A stretch of 64,000 bases of DNA from the NCBI GenBank assembly GCA_947683625.1, contig CANTUR010000002.1:8836501-8900500 (forward strand), read 5' to 3'. Shown piece by piece: positions 50,765 through 63,556 of the stretch. The first letter of the stretch is position 1, and each line of letters starts with the position of its first letter. A program made the position numbers and the translations under genes. Under the pieces are notes generated by a model. The model was not told the origin of the DNA. It saw nothing but the letters and a program-made list of their open reading frames with translations, and made no database searches. The DNA is from Mallotus nudiflorus (taxonomy: Eukaryota > Streptophyta > Magnoliopsida > Malpighiales > Euphorbiaceae).

Positions 50765-50783
50765 CAATGGTGCCAAAATTTAA
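50765..50783 (-). other. Primer-binding site of element A
   Basis: Directly inside the 5' LTR, the minus strand reads TTTTGGCACCATTGCTAGGG, a variant of the TGGCGCCGTTGCCGGGGA site that pairs with the 3' end of tRNA-Asp in Athila/Tat elements. Confidence 0.7.
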
Positions 50784-51705
50784 TGCGGGCCAAATATAAT
50801 ACCCTAGTCTCTAAGACTAAGTATAAATTAAGTAGGGTGTTGAACACTGGGGAACTTGTAGCAAATTTTGCATTAACTTAATAAATGCTTAGATGGATAG
50901 GCAGAATAATATTAAAATGATATTAACTAATTCTATCTAACTCTAAGTTACTAATTCCTAATTACACAAATTAAATAAACTATACTAAAGACAACTTTAA
51001 GCAATGTATATTAGAATTACAATTTAGAATTAATCAAGAACTTATAAAGTCAATAATATATAAGAATTCATATATTTATTGGAGAATAAGCCAATAGTCT
51101 TTAAAAACAACTCTTATCGTCAATTAAGGATATTTTCATTTAGAGTCTACAAGCACTCTCATGACATTATAGAGATAAGCAAAAATCATGAAGTTCTTTG
51201 CCAATTCTTTAATCCTTCAAAGTGGATTTATTATTTCCAAGTACTTTCCTCACCTTCAAGTAAATTCAATTGCATTTTCACCAATTTTTCCTAATTCTCA
51301 TTGTGAACAAATGATTAACAAGTTATATATAATGATCAAACATATATAACATAATTCAAAACTCAATTAAAATTAAATCAATCATGAATTATAAAAGATA
51401 AAAATGTAGCTCATAGATTAATTCATCATTGTAGTTCTAAATACAATACTTAGCTAAAATACATAGTGTTCAATATCAAGGAATAATAATGAAGCGTTAT
51501 AAACATCAAGTAATTAGAATAAAACAAAAGAGAAAGGATGGTATTGATAAAACCCCTTAATGCTCTCTAAGAAGTTACTTGATTATTGTAAACCCTTTTT
51601 GATGCCTTCCATAAATTCCTTGGATATATCCTTGAACACTAAACACTTCAACTCTTGTAATAATAAAACTAATAATGCTATCTATTCTAAATACAATACT
51701 AGTAT
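50784..51705 (-). mobile_element. Element A 5' LTR, truncated
   Basis: Starts TGCGGGCCAAATATAATACC, equivalent to 40379 in the 3' LTR, and follows it for about 920 bp. Homology stops near CTAGTATTCA, where LTR B sequence resumes. About 500 bp of LTR A and about 310 bp of LTR B are missing at this junction, so a deletion removed the right insertion boundary. Confidence 0.8.
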
Positions 51706-52115
51706 TCAGTTTTTTATTATGATCTCCACACACCCTAAATTAGGTTTTTAGTCCCTCTTTATAGTCTTTTAATTGATCCTTGAATCTATAAGCGTACATG
51801 TTCATGAGTTACTATATACAAGTTATTGTTGATTATTATTATACACAATCATGCACTATAGTAGTAGCGGTACTGCAGTGATCATGACACTATACATGAT
51901 CATGTACTATAGCAATATTATTGTAGCTCTATTATGTTTTTACTCTTTTTTGCTCCTTTTCACTAGCAAACACCTCCAAAACCTCTTTTCCCAAAACAAG
52001 AAAAATAAAATGTAAAAGTATATATTTTTATAGTTAAATTAACCTAAATATAACTTAAGATTAATAAATGCATGCTTAAATGGATCTTAAAACTATATGT
52101 AATTTAGCGCCAACA
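51706..52115 (-). mobile_element. Element B 3' LTR, inner segment
   Basis: Matches 55640-56005 of the 5' LTR: TTTTTTATTATGATCTCCACACAC at its left edge and AACTATATGTAATTTAGCGCCAACA at its right, so the LTR starts TGTTGGCGC on the element strand. Confidence 0.85.
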
Positions 52116-52160
52116 AATAACTCCACACTTGAATCTTTACTTGTCCTTAAGCAAACTCAA
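52116..52160 (-). other. Polypurine tract of element B
   Basis: Minus-strand GACAAGTAAAGATTCAAG then TGTGGAGTTATT abuts the 3' LTR. It is nearly identical to 877-906 of the plus-strand element at the window start. Confidence 0.75.
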
Positions 52161-53394
52161 TAACACACACTATCAATGCAATGAACAAAGTGTATATCCT
52201 AAATTTCATTAAAGACACACCACAATCTTCTTGAAATAATTAGCTAAAAGCTCTTAAAACCAAGATTAACAAATCAAGTTTAGAAATATGAATCACCAAG
52301 TGAAGAGCATATTATCTATTCAAAATTACACAATCATGAATTAACATCTTAAGAAAAGTACAAATGAATGAAAATTTTTTTTAACTAAAGTATCTCTTAG
52401 TTTGGCATGTGGAAATTAACTCTCTCTACCTTTATTTTCTTTTTACTTTTTCTTTTCTTCCCTCTTTTAGTAGTTCCCTTTCTTTCCTAAACTACTCAAC
52501 ATGAACACCTTGAAAGGGTTCTTTGAATAATTGTACTCTTTCGTAAAAGCATTAGAGTGGATAGAATTTGAGTTCCTAGATCTAAAAATGGGAGAGAGCA
52601 TTTTTATAATTACTTTCACATATAACCGAAAGCAACCTTAGGAAGAAATTTAATTCATTTACCATACTCAGTCCTAAAATATCAACTTATAATATGATTA
52701 AATGAATAACAACATGCATTAGATTGATTAAAAGCTCAAAATTCTTAAGTTAAAGTGTTAATAAAGGTTACAAAGAACTTAAGTTAACCATTAATAGAAG
52801 ATTAAATAAAGTAAGCTCAACAAAATTATAACCATGCACAAAATTCATGACAGAGATAATTTGCAAAAATTTCAAGTGTTCAAGCATTAAAATTGGCTAA
52901 ATTTACACAAATGCATGGAAATGGAATAAAATATATACAATATGCTAAAATATATAAATGCAAATGCAAAATTCTTCCCCCCCCTCCCCGGACTTAAATG
53001 ACACATTGTCCTCATTATGTGTAAGGTACCTAAATGTAAAACATAAAAACATATTATGCACAAACATTCTTAAAAAGCAAATAAAAATCATAAATAAAAA
53101 TTATAAACATGAAATGTGTGAAAATGAAAATAAAAGAAAATTAGGGAAAAGAAATTACTCCCCTGGTCATGATAAGATGAGGTGGAGGGAGTTTGAGTTG
53201 AGAGATATATGGTTGCAATAAAAATTCATTCATCTCTTAAAAGATAATTCAACTTAAAATAAAAGACATAAGAGAATTAAGGGTACCAAAAACATAATTT
53301 AAAGAACCTAAATTCATGAAAACATAATAAAAGATGAAAAGAACTAAAATGAAAACAAGAAAAACACTCTGAAATAAAAAGGTTGCTAATTTAA
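52161..53394 (-). mobile_element. Element B non-coding 3' region
   Basis: No gene. It contains a second purine-rich block, complementary to 52975-53010 (GAGGACAATGTG then TTTAAGTCCGGGGAGGGG on the minus strand), the counterpart of 48-82. The sequence between the two tracts parallels 83-876 in reverse complement. Confidence 0.6.
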
Positions 53395-53535
53395 GGTCAT
53401 TACCATTACCAAACTCTGTTTTGAGATCATGTATATGTCTTTAAAAGGGCTGTTCCATCTTGCCTTTAACTTATTTGGTAGTATCTTCATCCTTGATTTG
53501 ATCAATAAAATAACATCTCCAATTTGACATGTGTT
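53395..53535 (-). pseudogene. Integrase C-terminal remnant of element B
   Basis: The minus strand reads QIGDVILLIKSRMKILPNK then LKARWNSPFKD, the counterpart of the GKLKSRWLCPF region of element A's integrase. Nothing of protease, RT, RNase H or the integrase core precedes it; gag sequence lies directly upstream. Confidence 0.7.
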
Positions 53536-53790
53536 TTTGAGGATATGATCATTATGTCATCTTGTTGTTTTCTTCTTGAAGAACTTGACACTATCATGAG
53601 CTTGCAAACTATTCTCATCATTATCAATCCCTTTACTTGACATCATATAACTTTAGACTACTTCCTCTTCCACCACATAACTTAGAGCATATTTAAATGT
53701 GTTAATGGTAAAGGGCTACTCCACTTGCTTTTCTTATTTTTCAACTTGCTTCTCTTTAACATTCTCTTTCACTTTGTCACTCTTCTTTTC

Positions 53791-54540
53791 TTATTTCTTT
53801 TTATCATCTTTATCTTTTAATAGAACTTCTTTAGGACCTTGAAGCTCTTTGCCACTCCTTAGTGTGATAGCCTTCACTTGCCCTTTTAGATTGAATTTAA
53901 TGTTACAAGGCAAAGGTCCTTGAGTTCTTATAGAAAGCACATTGGCTAACTGACCAAGTTGAACCTTTATGTTGTGAATTGATGAAGAATGATTCTTAAG
54001 AAATTGATCATACTTTTCATTTTGTTTATTGATTTTTGAGCTGATAGCTTCCAAAAACTTGTCAAACTTTGTCTTTATTGCTGCAAATCTCTTATCCATG
54101 GTTATAGCATCACAGAAATTATCAATTTTAGTCTCTATGGTGTTCCACCTATCATTGCTTGGTTATGGTTGAAATTTGAGTGATGGTGAGTGAGTGAATT
54201 GATTGAAAATCCTTTAAGAATTTTGATTATTGATCCATAAAAATTTAGGATAATTCATCCACCCTTGGTTGTAAGTATTGGAGAAAGGATTATTGGGTTG
54301 CTTTGGTTGGAATGGACCTCTAACATGGCTATAACTCTCAAATACACTATCTCTATACATATTTCTATTTCCAAAACCACACTCAAAAGTAGTACTTCCA
54401 AACATATGATAATATTCACAAAGTGCATAAGGAGTGAAGGGAATAACATTACCCCTTGAAGTGAAATTACCAATTTTCTTTGAAAGTGTAGAATGTTGTG
54501 TTTGTAATATTACAACCATGTCAACCTCTAAATCAGCCAT
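53791..54540 (-). pseudogene. Gag C-terminal remnant of element B
   Basis: Two frames remain. 54214-54540 carries a C-x-Y-H-x-F...C-like degenerate knuckle and NPFSNTYNQGWMNYPKF, typical of the Gag C-terminus in Athila/Tat elements. 53791-54099 carries HNIKVQLGQLANVLS and KAITLRSGKELQ, the standard Gag-protease linker. The Gag core upstream of 54540 and everything from protease to the integrase core are missing, so the element depended on relatives for movement. Confidence 0.75.
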
Positions 54541-54699
54541 AGCACACTCAAAAAGAGTCTAATCTCCCCTCTCTTAATGATAAGTCATTTCACGCTGTGC
54601 ACACACAATAAGAAGAGTACCTAAAAATAAAGTAAAATAAATTAAAAATAGAATACAAAAGAAAAATTGCTCTAATCCCAACAAACTATCACTAATTAT

Positions 54700-54740
54700 G
54701 ATGTTAGCACTATTAATCCCCGGTAATGACTCCAAAAACT
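54700..54740 (-). other. Primer-binding site region of element B
   Basis: Minus-strand AGTTTTTGGAGTCATTACCGGGGATTAA directly inside the 5' LTR resembles the tRNA-Asp-type site (TGGCGCCGTTGCCGGGGA) with several changes. Confidence 0.6.
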
Positions 54741-56005
54741 TATTTAGTGACTACTATAATTACACGGGTTGATAAGTAATAAAGTAGTGAGCAGAGTATC
54801 ATTTCCTATGAGGATTGAGGACTAATCACCTATTAGTTCTAGTTTATTAAGTTTAGAGCCTTTCTAATTTAATTTGAATAAAAAGCAAATTATGAACTAA
54901 AATTAAAAGCAAATAATAACAAGTAAATTAAGAAACTAATACAATTAGCAAATACAATAATAACTAAGCTAAATAATGGAGGAGGGAAACCAATTATCAG
55001 AACAATGTTGTTAGGAGAATGATAACCATATAATCATCAAGTTACTAAATAGATTCTATTTTATCAATTGCATATCTCAATTTCATACAACATCCATTGA
55101 GAGCCCTCTCTCGAGTGATACTACTCAACTCAATATGCATATAAATCAATTGACACTAAAAATCATAGTCTAATGCTTAACATTACTATGAGTTTGAGCT
55201 AAAATCAATCACAGATGGCATTAAGAAAAACCTATATAAGAATTAGATCATGTTAAGCTTTCTTAAGACATTTAACTAATTTAACTTATATTTGTAGGTC
55301 AATTAGATCTACCATTTCTCAATGTGTAGAACTAAACAAGGAAGTGTATGTGGCCACAATACAATCACTTAATAAGCACAACAAACATAATATGCAATAT
55401 AGATGAAAATGAAATCTATTTCAGAACTTGAACCAAATGGGTCTCAGATGCCCAACAACTAAAAGAAACTAGCCAAACATGGCTTTAATATCCATCATTC
55501 ATCTATAACACAACCTAAGTAAATAATAAATTCTATAAAAAAAAAGAAAGGAGGAGAGAAGTTATTAAGGAGCTTCAAAGATCTTTAATAGGTGCCTCCT
55601 CTCTAAGCTTCTTTTCTCTTCTTATTTTCCTTAGGTGTATTCAATTTTTTATTATGATCTCCACACACACTAAGTTAGGTTTTTTGTCCCTCTTGTATAG
55701 TCTTCTTAATTGACCCTTGAATCCCTAACATTACTGTTTTATGAGTTACTGTTCATGCATTACTGTTTATTGTTACTGTAGTAAATGTAGTATTGTATGT
55801 GATCATATAATGTAGCAATGATACCATAACTCTACTATATTTTTTCTCCTTTTCACCACCAAAGACGTAAAAAAACCTCTTTTCCCTAGAAAAAATAAAA
55901 AATAAAAAATATATTTTTATAGCTAAATTAACTTAAATACAACTTAAGATAAATAAAATGTAGGCTCAAATGGATCCTAAAACTATATGTAATTTAGTGC
56001 CAACA
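54741..56005 (-). mobile_element. Element B 5' LTR (1265 bp)
   Basis: On its own strand it starts TGTTGGCACTAAATTACATATAG at 56005 and ends CACTAAATA at 54741. It is the intact reference for the three-piece 3' LTR at 36597-36936, 40122-40378 and 51706-52115. The segment 55331-55640 has no counterpart in the 3' copy because it was deleted with the insertion of element A. Confidence 0.8.
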
Positions 56006-56881
56006 GGCCAGACTAGAATGAGTTGATAAAGAGTTATCAATATTAGATAAAGATTTATTAGTATTGGCTTACTTAGGATTGAGAAATAATATGATTGAAT
56101 AATATAAGGATCCATGCCTTACGTTCAATCTAGATATCGGGTGATAAAAGGACTATAATACATAATGTGGAATAGGTTTTGTCGGATTATCAACCTTCAC
56201 ATAACTTGGGTAGTCATAATGTTTTGTTGGAGGCCACTTATAACTTGTGGGCTAAAATGGAATTTTAGGCCCACTACCAATGTTGTGTAAACTTATAGGG
56301 TTGCACACTTAGAACAAGCCTAAAGCATACTTGGGTTAATTAACCTAGTAATATATATATATATATAAGAATAATTCTAATTTGGAATTATAATTAAAAT
56401 AAAAAGGAAGTCTAGCCTTACCAAAACTGTTTTGGTAAGTAAGTGGCAAGTGAAACTCTGGAGTGGATGTTTATAAATACATCTTATTCTATAGGGTTTT
56501 TATAAGCTAGTGTTCTCCTCATTCTTCCTCCACTTGCTTTGTGAAAAGAAAACACATAGAGAGAACAAGATAAAAGAGTCATCTTTTGATAAAGATGCTA
56601 GCACACTAATATTGCTTTAGTCACCTTGTTCATGTGGGTAAAGCTAGAGGGCATGGTTTAATTGGCGGTGTCTTGATATGATAAGACCTAAATGAAAAGC
56701 TTGAGGTAGGGTGTCACCAGTGTGAACCCCTCTCTTCCTTCTAACAATCTTACGCCTTTTTATCTGTGGTAAGATTTTGGAAAAACTCTTAATTGATTTA
56801 TTTAAATTACATGGATCTTCTAATGGATTTTTCATGGTTAGAGTTTTAATTTCCACTATATTTTGCATCACAAAAACCTAA
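56006..56881 (+). mobile_element. LTR D, right part
   Basis: Continuation of LTR D after element B. A TATA box (GTTTATAAATACATC near 56469) followed by a leader with TTCCTCCACTTGC supports plus orientation. It ends near CACAAAAACC at about 56881; the LINE G frame resumes at 56882. There is no coding region. Confidence 0.5.
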
Positions 56882-57088
56882 TAGAAAGATAGGACTTTGG
56901 GGAAGCCAACAATCCTACCAAATTCTAATAACATCACCTCTACTAACTTGCCACCTAACACCCCGCTGAATTAACTGCGTAGCTCTAACGATACTCCTCC
57001 AAAAAAAGCTAGGATTATCATTAATCAAAGTAGCTAGAAAATCCCATTAAGGTAGTAATGAGCTTTTAAAGATTTAGTTAAGAGTGTA
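56882..57088 (-). pseudogene. LINE G, proximal part: end of reverse transcriptase region
   Basis: Minus-strand frames read KAHYYLNGIF, then after one frameshift DFLATLINDNPSFFWRSI and GVRWQVSRGDVIRIW, the conserved block after the LINE reverse transcriptase (W-R-G-D-x-I-x-IW-x-D-x-WLP). The rest of the RT lies beyond element E, outside this window. It joins the block at 35975. Confidence 0.75.
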
Positions 57089-57620
57089 TGATATGGAACC
57101 TCCAAGAATAAGCTTGAGAACCCCTTTATGTATTCGAACCCCCAAAGCATTAACTTGAAAACCCCAATAGTCAATTTAGCAACAACCCCTAAGAATGGTT
57201 AGAAATAAGATTACTTAGATGATCAAAGAATTAGAATAAAGAAAACTTGTTTCTAAATTCCAATTTTGAAACACTCCACAAGAAGATGATCAATCTACTT
57301 GAATGTTCCTTAAAGCATGTATTCTACACAAGAACACAAAGATAAAAGCAAAACAACCTTTAGGTTTTAAAACTTCAATTCTGAATAATAAAATTCGTCC
57401 AAGGCATATATATATAGCCTTTACAAGGTTTTCCTTAGTGAGTAAGGAAAACTAATAACCCTAATCACAAAAAAAGGAAATTAATCTAATCAGACCTCAA
57501 ATAGGAATTTTGACATACTTCCTATTTTAAGAATAATTAAACTAATTAAAACTATGGGCTTTTAAAATAACAAATTCGTCCAACCCTTATTTAACATATT
57601 TAAACCTAAATAACAATGCT
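57089..57620 (-). mobile_element. Element E 3' LTR
   Basis: Plus-strand start TGATATGGAACCTCC at 57089. It is colinear with 63572-64000; by eye about 11 differences over some 430 bp, so insertion was relatively recent. GTGTA at 57084-57088 may be one target duplication copy. The inner end was not identified; 57620 is an estimate between the window-limited match and the ORF end at 57679. Confidence 0.75.
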
Positions 57621-57678
57621 TAAATAACTCTCCCATGCATATTCGGCCAACCCATAACAAATGAGGCCCATTATATAC

Positions 57679-60600
57679 TTAATTAAACCCATTAATAACT
57701 TGGACTTGAATTAAGTTGTATTGAACTTGAGCTGCACTTGGCACAAAGCTTTGGTGTCCTTGTAAACTTTCACTAGCTAAGTTCACAAAGCCTTGTAGAT
57801 GATGGATTAAGGCTTCTTGAAGCTTCTTAGATTGAGACCTTGTTATAGGTCTTTGAGGCATGCTGATTGGACTCAAAACCTCTTGAACTTGATCCTTGCC
57901 TTCTTGACCATGATCATCTTCATCATGTTGAATTCTTTGAACTTGGTGTGTTGGCTACTCCATAACATTTCCCCTCTCCTCAAAAGGATTCGTCCTCGAA
58001 TCTAAAGCATCACCTATATCAAAAGGACTCAAATCAGCCACATTGAATGAAGCACTAACATTATACTCACCAGGTAGGTCCACTTTGTATGCATTGTCAT
58101 TAATCCTTTCAAGTATTTGAAAAGGACCATCTCCTCTTGGGTTTAGCTTAGACTTCCTTTGAAGTGGAAACCTTTTTTTACGAAAATGCACCCAAACCCA
58201 ATCTCCAAGCTGAAAAATCATTGGCTTCCTTCCCTTGTTCACACGTGAAGCTACTTTAGCATTTTGCTTCTCAATCCTCTCCTTAACTTGCTTATGTAAA
58301 TCAGCCTTAGAATTAGCATCAACACTCATAAAATTATTAGGTGGTAGTGGCAATAAATCAATAGGAGTAAGTGGATTAAATCCATAAACAATCTCAAATG
58401 GAGAGCAATTAGTAGTGCTATGAACAGCCCTATTGTAAGCAAACTCCACAAATGGTAAACAATCCTCCCACATCCTAATTTTCTTTTCTATGATTGCCCT
58501 AAGCAAAGTAATCAAAGTCCTATTAACTACTTCAGTTTGCCCATCGATTTGAGGGTGACAAGTAGTTGAAAACAATAGCTTAGTTCCTAACTTTCCCCAT
58601 AACACACGCCAAAAATGACTAAAAAACTTAACATCCCTATCACTAATAATGCTCCTAGGTATGCCATGTAAACGCACAACTTCTTTGAAAAACAAATCAG
58701 CAATCAACTTAGCATCATCAGTTTTATGACATGGCATAAAATGAGCCATTTTACTAAATCTATCAACCACAACAAAGATACTATCATGACCTTTCCTAGT
58801 TCTAGGCAATCCAAGCACAAAATCCATAGACAAATCAATCCAAGGTTCACTAGAAACGGGTAATGGTGTGTATAACCCATGCGGTTTCAACCTAGACTTA
58901 GCCTGTCTACATGTAATGCAATGCTCACAAACTTTATACACATCATGTTTCATACCAGGCCAAAAGAAATGTTCTAATAGCATATCATAGGTCTTATTTA
59001 CCCCAAAATGCCCCATTAAGCCTCCTCCATGTGCCTCCTTAATTAATAATTCCCTTATAGAACACTTAAGAATGCACAATCTATTTCTCTTAAACAAGAA
59101 ACCATCAAACAAGTAAAAATCATCCGAAATAACCCCATTGGCACAAGATGCATATATATCACCAAAATCATCATCATGTGGATACAACTCCTTTATAAAC
59201 TCAAAACCTAATAATTTAGCAGTAAGAGAGTTAAGTAAGGTGTACCTTCTAGATAATGCATCAACAACCACATTCTCATTACCTTGCTTATACTTAATCA
59301 CATATGGAAATGTTTCTATGAACTCCACCCATTTGGCATGCCTACGGTTCAGCTTATCTTGACCCTTCAAATGCTTTAAACTTTCATGGTTAGTGTGTAT
59401 CACAAACTCCCTAGGCCACAAATAATGTTGCCATGTTTGCAAAGCTCGAACCAATGCATATAATTCCTTGTCATAAGTTGGATATTTCAAGGTTGCCCCA
59501 CTTAAATTTTCACTAAAATACATTAGTGGTCTTTGATCCTGCATCAAAACAGCTCCAATCCCTATGCCACTAGCATCACATTCAATCTCAAAAGTTTTAT
59601 CAAAGTTAGGTAAAGCAAGTAAAGGTGCATTACACAATTTTGCCTTAAGTTCATTAAATGCATGTTCTTGTGCATCACCCCAAACAAATCCAACATTTTT
59701 CTTAACTAATTCATTCAAAGGTGCAGCTATAGTGCTGAAATCTTTAATGAATCTCCTATAGAAACTAGCAAGCCCATGAAAACTTCTCACCTCACTAGCA
59801 TTTTTAGGTTTTGGCCACTCTTTAATAGCCCTAACCTTCTCCTCATCAACCTCTATGCCTTGACTAGATACAACAAAGCCAAGAAAATTAACCTTATTCA
59901 TGCAAAAACTACACTTTTTAAGGTTTGCATACAACTTTTCTTGTCTAAGTGTTTCTAGTACAATTCATACATGCATAACAAGATCATCTAAACACTTAGA
60001 GTAAATTAGAATATCATCAAAGTAAACAACAACAAATTTACCTAAGTAATTTCGCAACACATGGTTCATCAATCACATGAATGTGCTAGGTGCATTAGTA
60101 AGACCAAAGGGCATAGCAAGCCACTCATACAACCCATACTTAGTCTTAAAAGCTGTTTTCCATTCATCACCAACATTCATTCGAATTTGATAATAACCAG
60201 ATTTCAAGTCTATTTTTATGAACAAACAAGAACCATATAACTCATCAAGCATATCATCTAATCTAGGAATAGGATGATGATACTTTACAGTGATTTTATT
60301 GATGGCTCTGCAATCCACACACATCCTCCATGTTCCATCCTTCTTTGGCACAAGAATGACAGGAACTGAACAAGGACTAAGACTTTCCCTCACATACCCT
60401 TTAGCTAGTAACTCCTCCACTTGTGTTTGGATCTCCTTTGTTTCTCTTGGATTTGCTCTATATGCTGGTCGATTGGGTATGGCTGCCCCAGGAATGAAGT
60501 CAATTTGATGTTCTATGCCTCTAATTGGGGGTAATCCACTAGGCATCTCTTTGGGAAACACATCTTCAAATTCCTGCAAAAGATCAACAAACACACTAGG

Positions 60601-62538
60601 CAAAGATGTGTTAAGTTCATTAGTTGCCAAATAAGCCCCTTTGTACAAAAGTACAAATATAGGCCGATTAGCATACAAGGCCTGTCTAACCTCACTTGTC
60701 CTAGCTATTAAACTCAAATTCTTTTCTTTTTTCTCTCTAGGCTGAATCTCTTCTTTTGTTTTTCCCTCTTTCTTTTCACTCTCTAAAGAATTTTTCTTAC
60801 TCTCTTTTTCTTTCTTTTCAGCCTCCACTCTCATTCTTTCCATTTTACATTGGTCTTCATACACCTCCTTTGAAGAAAGCGGTGTTAATATGATCTTGCG
60901 CCCATCCTTGGTAATGTGATACCGATTGAGGTACCCATCATGCTTAGTCTTTCTATCAAATTGCCATGGTCTACCAAGCAAAATATCTCCAACATGCATA
61001 GGAACTACATCACACAATTGCTCATCATGATATTTACCAATTGAAAAGGAAATAATAGATTATCTATTTACCTTGACCTCTCCACAATCATTAAGCCATT
61101 GAAGTTTGTATGGCCGTGGGTGTGGTATAGTAGACAGCCCCAATCTACTAATTAAGAATGAGCTCACTGCATTGGTGTAACTCCCTCCATCAACAATCAT
61201 AAGACATGCTTTGCCTTGCACATGACACCTTGTATGGAATAAGTTGTCTCGTTGCTCTTCAATGCAATCTTCCTTTATTTGAGTACTAAGAGCACGCCTT
61301 GTAACCAGCATGTCACCTTTGATTGGCTCCTCTATACTCCCATCACTACAACTTTCCAATTTAGGCATCTCATCCTTATCACTTTCATTATTGCCCTCTT
61401 CTTCATCAGTTACAATTTCCCCATTCCTTATGGTCATAGTTCTCTTATTAGGGCAATCTTTGCTCACATGACCTACTCCTTGACACTTCCAACACTTAAT
61501 GTCTCTATTTCTCCCTTTAGGCTCATCGATTTTGATTTTGTCCTTAGAGACCGAATCTGCCTTCCCTTTAGCAACCTCATGAGCAACCTTATTCCCACCC
61601 CTATAATCACTCTTTCCATCCCTTTTCCAATTGAAATTAGAACTAGAATAGGATTTGGAATTGTACCTTGTCGCCCCTCTTCCTTGGAGTTGCCTTTCTA
61701 TCTTGACGGCTATGTGCACCATCTCTTCTAAATCTTCATATTTGTGTAAATCTACTCGATCAGATATGTCTTTGTTTAGACCAGCCAAGAATTGTGCCAT
61801 AGTGATCTCCACATCTTCATCTATATCAGCCCTAGTCATGAGCATCTCCATCTCTTTATGGTAATCATCCACACTCTTACTACCTTGTTTAAGAACTTGA
61901 AGTTTTTGTACAAGTTCCCTATAATAGTGTTTTGGCACAAATCGCTTCCTCATTACAACCTTGAGCTCAGGCCAATTATCAATTGGGTACTCTAAATTCC
62001 TTTGCCTATTAATCACCAAATGGTCCCACCAAGCAATAGCATAATTAGAAAATTGAGTAACCACCAATTTTACCTTCTTTTCCTCGCTAAATTGATGGCA
62101 ATCAAATATAAGCTCCAATTGCTTCTCCCATTATAAATAGGACTCCGGATCTGATTTACCTTGAAAGTTAGGTATCTTATGTTTGATGCTTCCCAAATTT
62201 TGATCTATATTATCTTCATTGCCTCGGTTTCTTCCATTGTATGGAACCGGTTCTAACCTTCCTCTTCCTCTACCTCGGCCTTGTCTACCTCCACCTCTTG
62301 GTACTACTTCTGCATAGGCCTCATCTTCATCCTCATTGTCAACATTGCCTTCTACTTCCTCATTATGATTTGGTGTTGTTGCCCTTTCAACTGCTCCTAG
62401 CCTTGTATCCATGCGGTTTAATCTCTCCATTATAGTCTTAAAATTTGTATTCATACGTTCAAATTGCCTTTGTTGAGCCTCACGGAGCAAAGTTTCATTA
62501 ACTTTACCTTCACCTTTATTTTCACCTTGGTTTGACAT
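57679..62538 (-). pseudogene. Element E gag-pol polyprotein, chromovirus-like, five stops
   Basis: A single gag-pol frame from AUG at 62538. Gag core: WWDHLV and ELVQKLQVLKQGSKSVDDY; zinc knuckle CWKCQGVGHVSKDC near 61480. Protease: IVDGGSYTNAVS (about 61180). RT: MCVDCRAINKITVKY, FKIDLKSGYYQIR-type (here FIKIDLKSGYYQIR) and active-site VVYFDDILIYS (about 60020). RNase H: CDASGIGIGAVL, YDKELYALV, and TNHESL where TDHESL is usual. Integrase: zinc finger H-H-C-C (EHCITCRQAK), catalytic DFV, SDRD and QTEVVNRTL. Tail with NPFEE and RPITRSQSKKLQ, as in the CRM/Reina group. In-frame stops at 62131, 61060, 60073, 59965 and 57955 break the frame; several fit C-to-T or G-to-A changes. No frameshift was noticed. 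The copy should be inactive as a protein source. Confidence 0.85.
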
Positions 62539-62558
62539 TGCTGTAAAAGAATGTTAGA

Positions 62559-62559
<1 letters not shown>

Positions 62560-62606
<47 letters not shown>
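62560..62606. repeat. (TAA)n microsatellite in element E leader
   Basis: About 47 bp of TAA/ATA repeats, some 20 bases upstream of the gag start on the minus strand. Confidence 0.95.
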
Positions 62607-63556
62607 TTAAAATCCTCACAAGCACTCCCTCACGTGTTTGCACTCAAATGATGCAGGTGGTCACTCGTGTTTAACTCAATTTGATGTTTCACTCGGCTTC
62701 CTCTCACCACTCAAGCAAATTCTTTTATGTTCTTAGGTGAATCACACTTTTAGAACAAATCAATTAGATTGAAGCAATATTCAAGTAGAACTTTCAAAAG
62801 TGAAATTTTCAAAACAAGTTTGAGGCAATTCGGTTTAATGAAAAAAAATAGTAATTTAGAAGCAAGAAAATAGGAAAACTCAAAAAGATGCAAAAGATAT
62901 GTGAAAGAAATACAAAGATCTTCTAGAATAGAAAAGAAAATGAATTTAGAAGTTATTTTAAGAAGAAAAGTCAAATCTGCCTCAATAAGTAATATTCCTT
63001 AATGAGCAAGTATTGTAAAGATATGCAAAATCCTTAATAGACAAGTAATACAAGATATGACAAGATCTAGTTAGATATGTTAATTATAAACCAAATAGGT
63101 TTAGGAAACTTAAATCAGACCTGATGGGGATATTAATCACTCAAACAATATTCGTTAATGAGCAAGGAATAGAAGGAAATGCAAATCAGACCTGATTAGG
63201 ATATAAATTACTCAAGAATCTCAATTCTTCCTAATATAATAACTTTCTCTTTTTTTTTCATAAACTTTTTTTTAAATTTTTTTCTTTTTTTCTTTTTTCT
63301 TTCTTTTTTTTTTGCACGAATTTTTTTTTTCAAAGAAACTTTCAACTATGAACACAAATCTAAATTTCAGAATGCAAAATAATTGACTGACTTAAAGGAA
63401 AAAAAAATAAGATCAAGACTAATGGATAAGAATAAAGAACAAAACACAAGAATGAAGAACAAAAAAAAAAAGAACGAATTTAAAAGAATAAGAAAAACAT
63501 AAGAAATTAGGATTAAGAATAAAAATTATAAAAGATAAAACCTGATCTAGAGCTGA
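62607..63556 (-). mobile_element. Element E untranslated leader
   Basis: Region between the primer-binding site and gag. No credible ORF. Plus-strand T-rich runs near 63245-63335 are A/G-rich on the element strand. Confidence 0.6.

Noticed and set aside
59138..59958. Several plus-strand ORFs opposite element E pol
   Set aside because: Antisense shadows of the conserved RT, RNase H and integrase frame.
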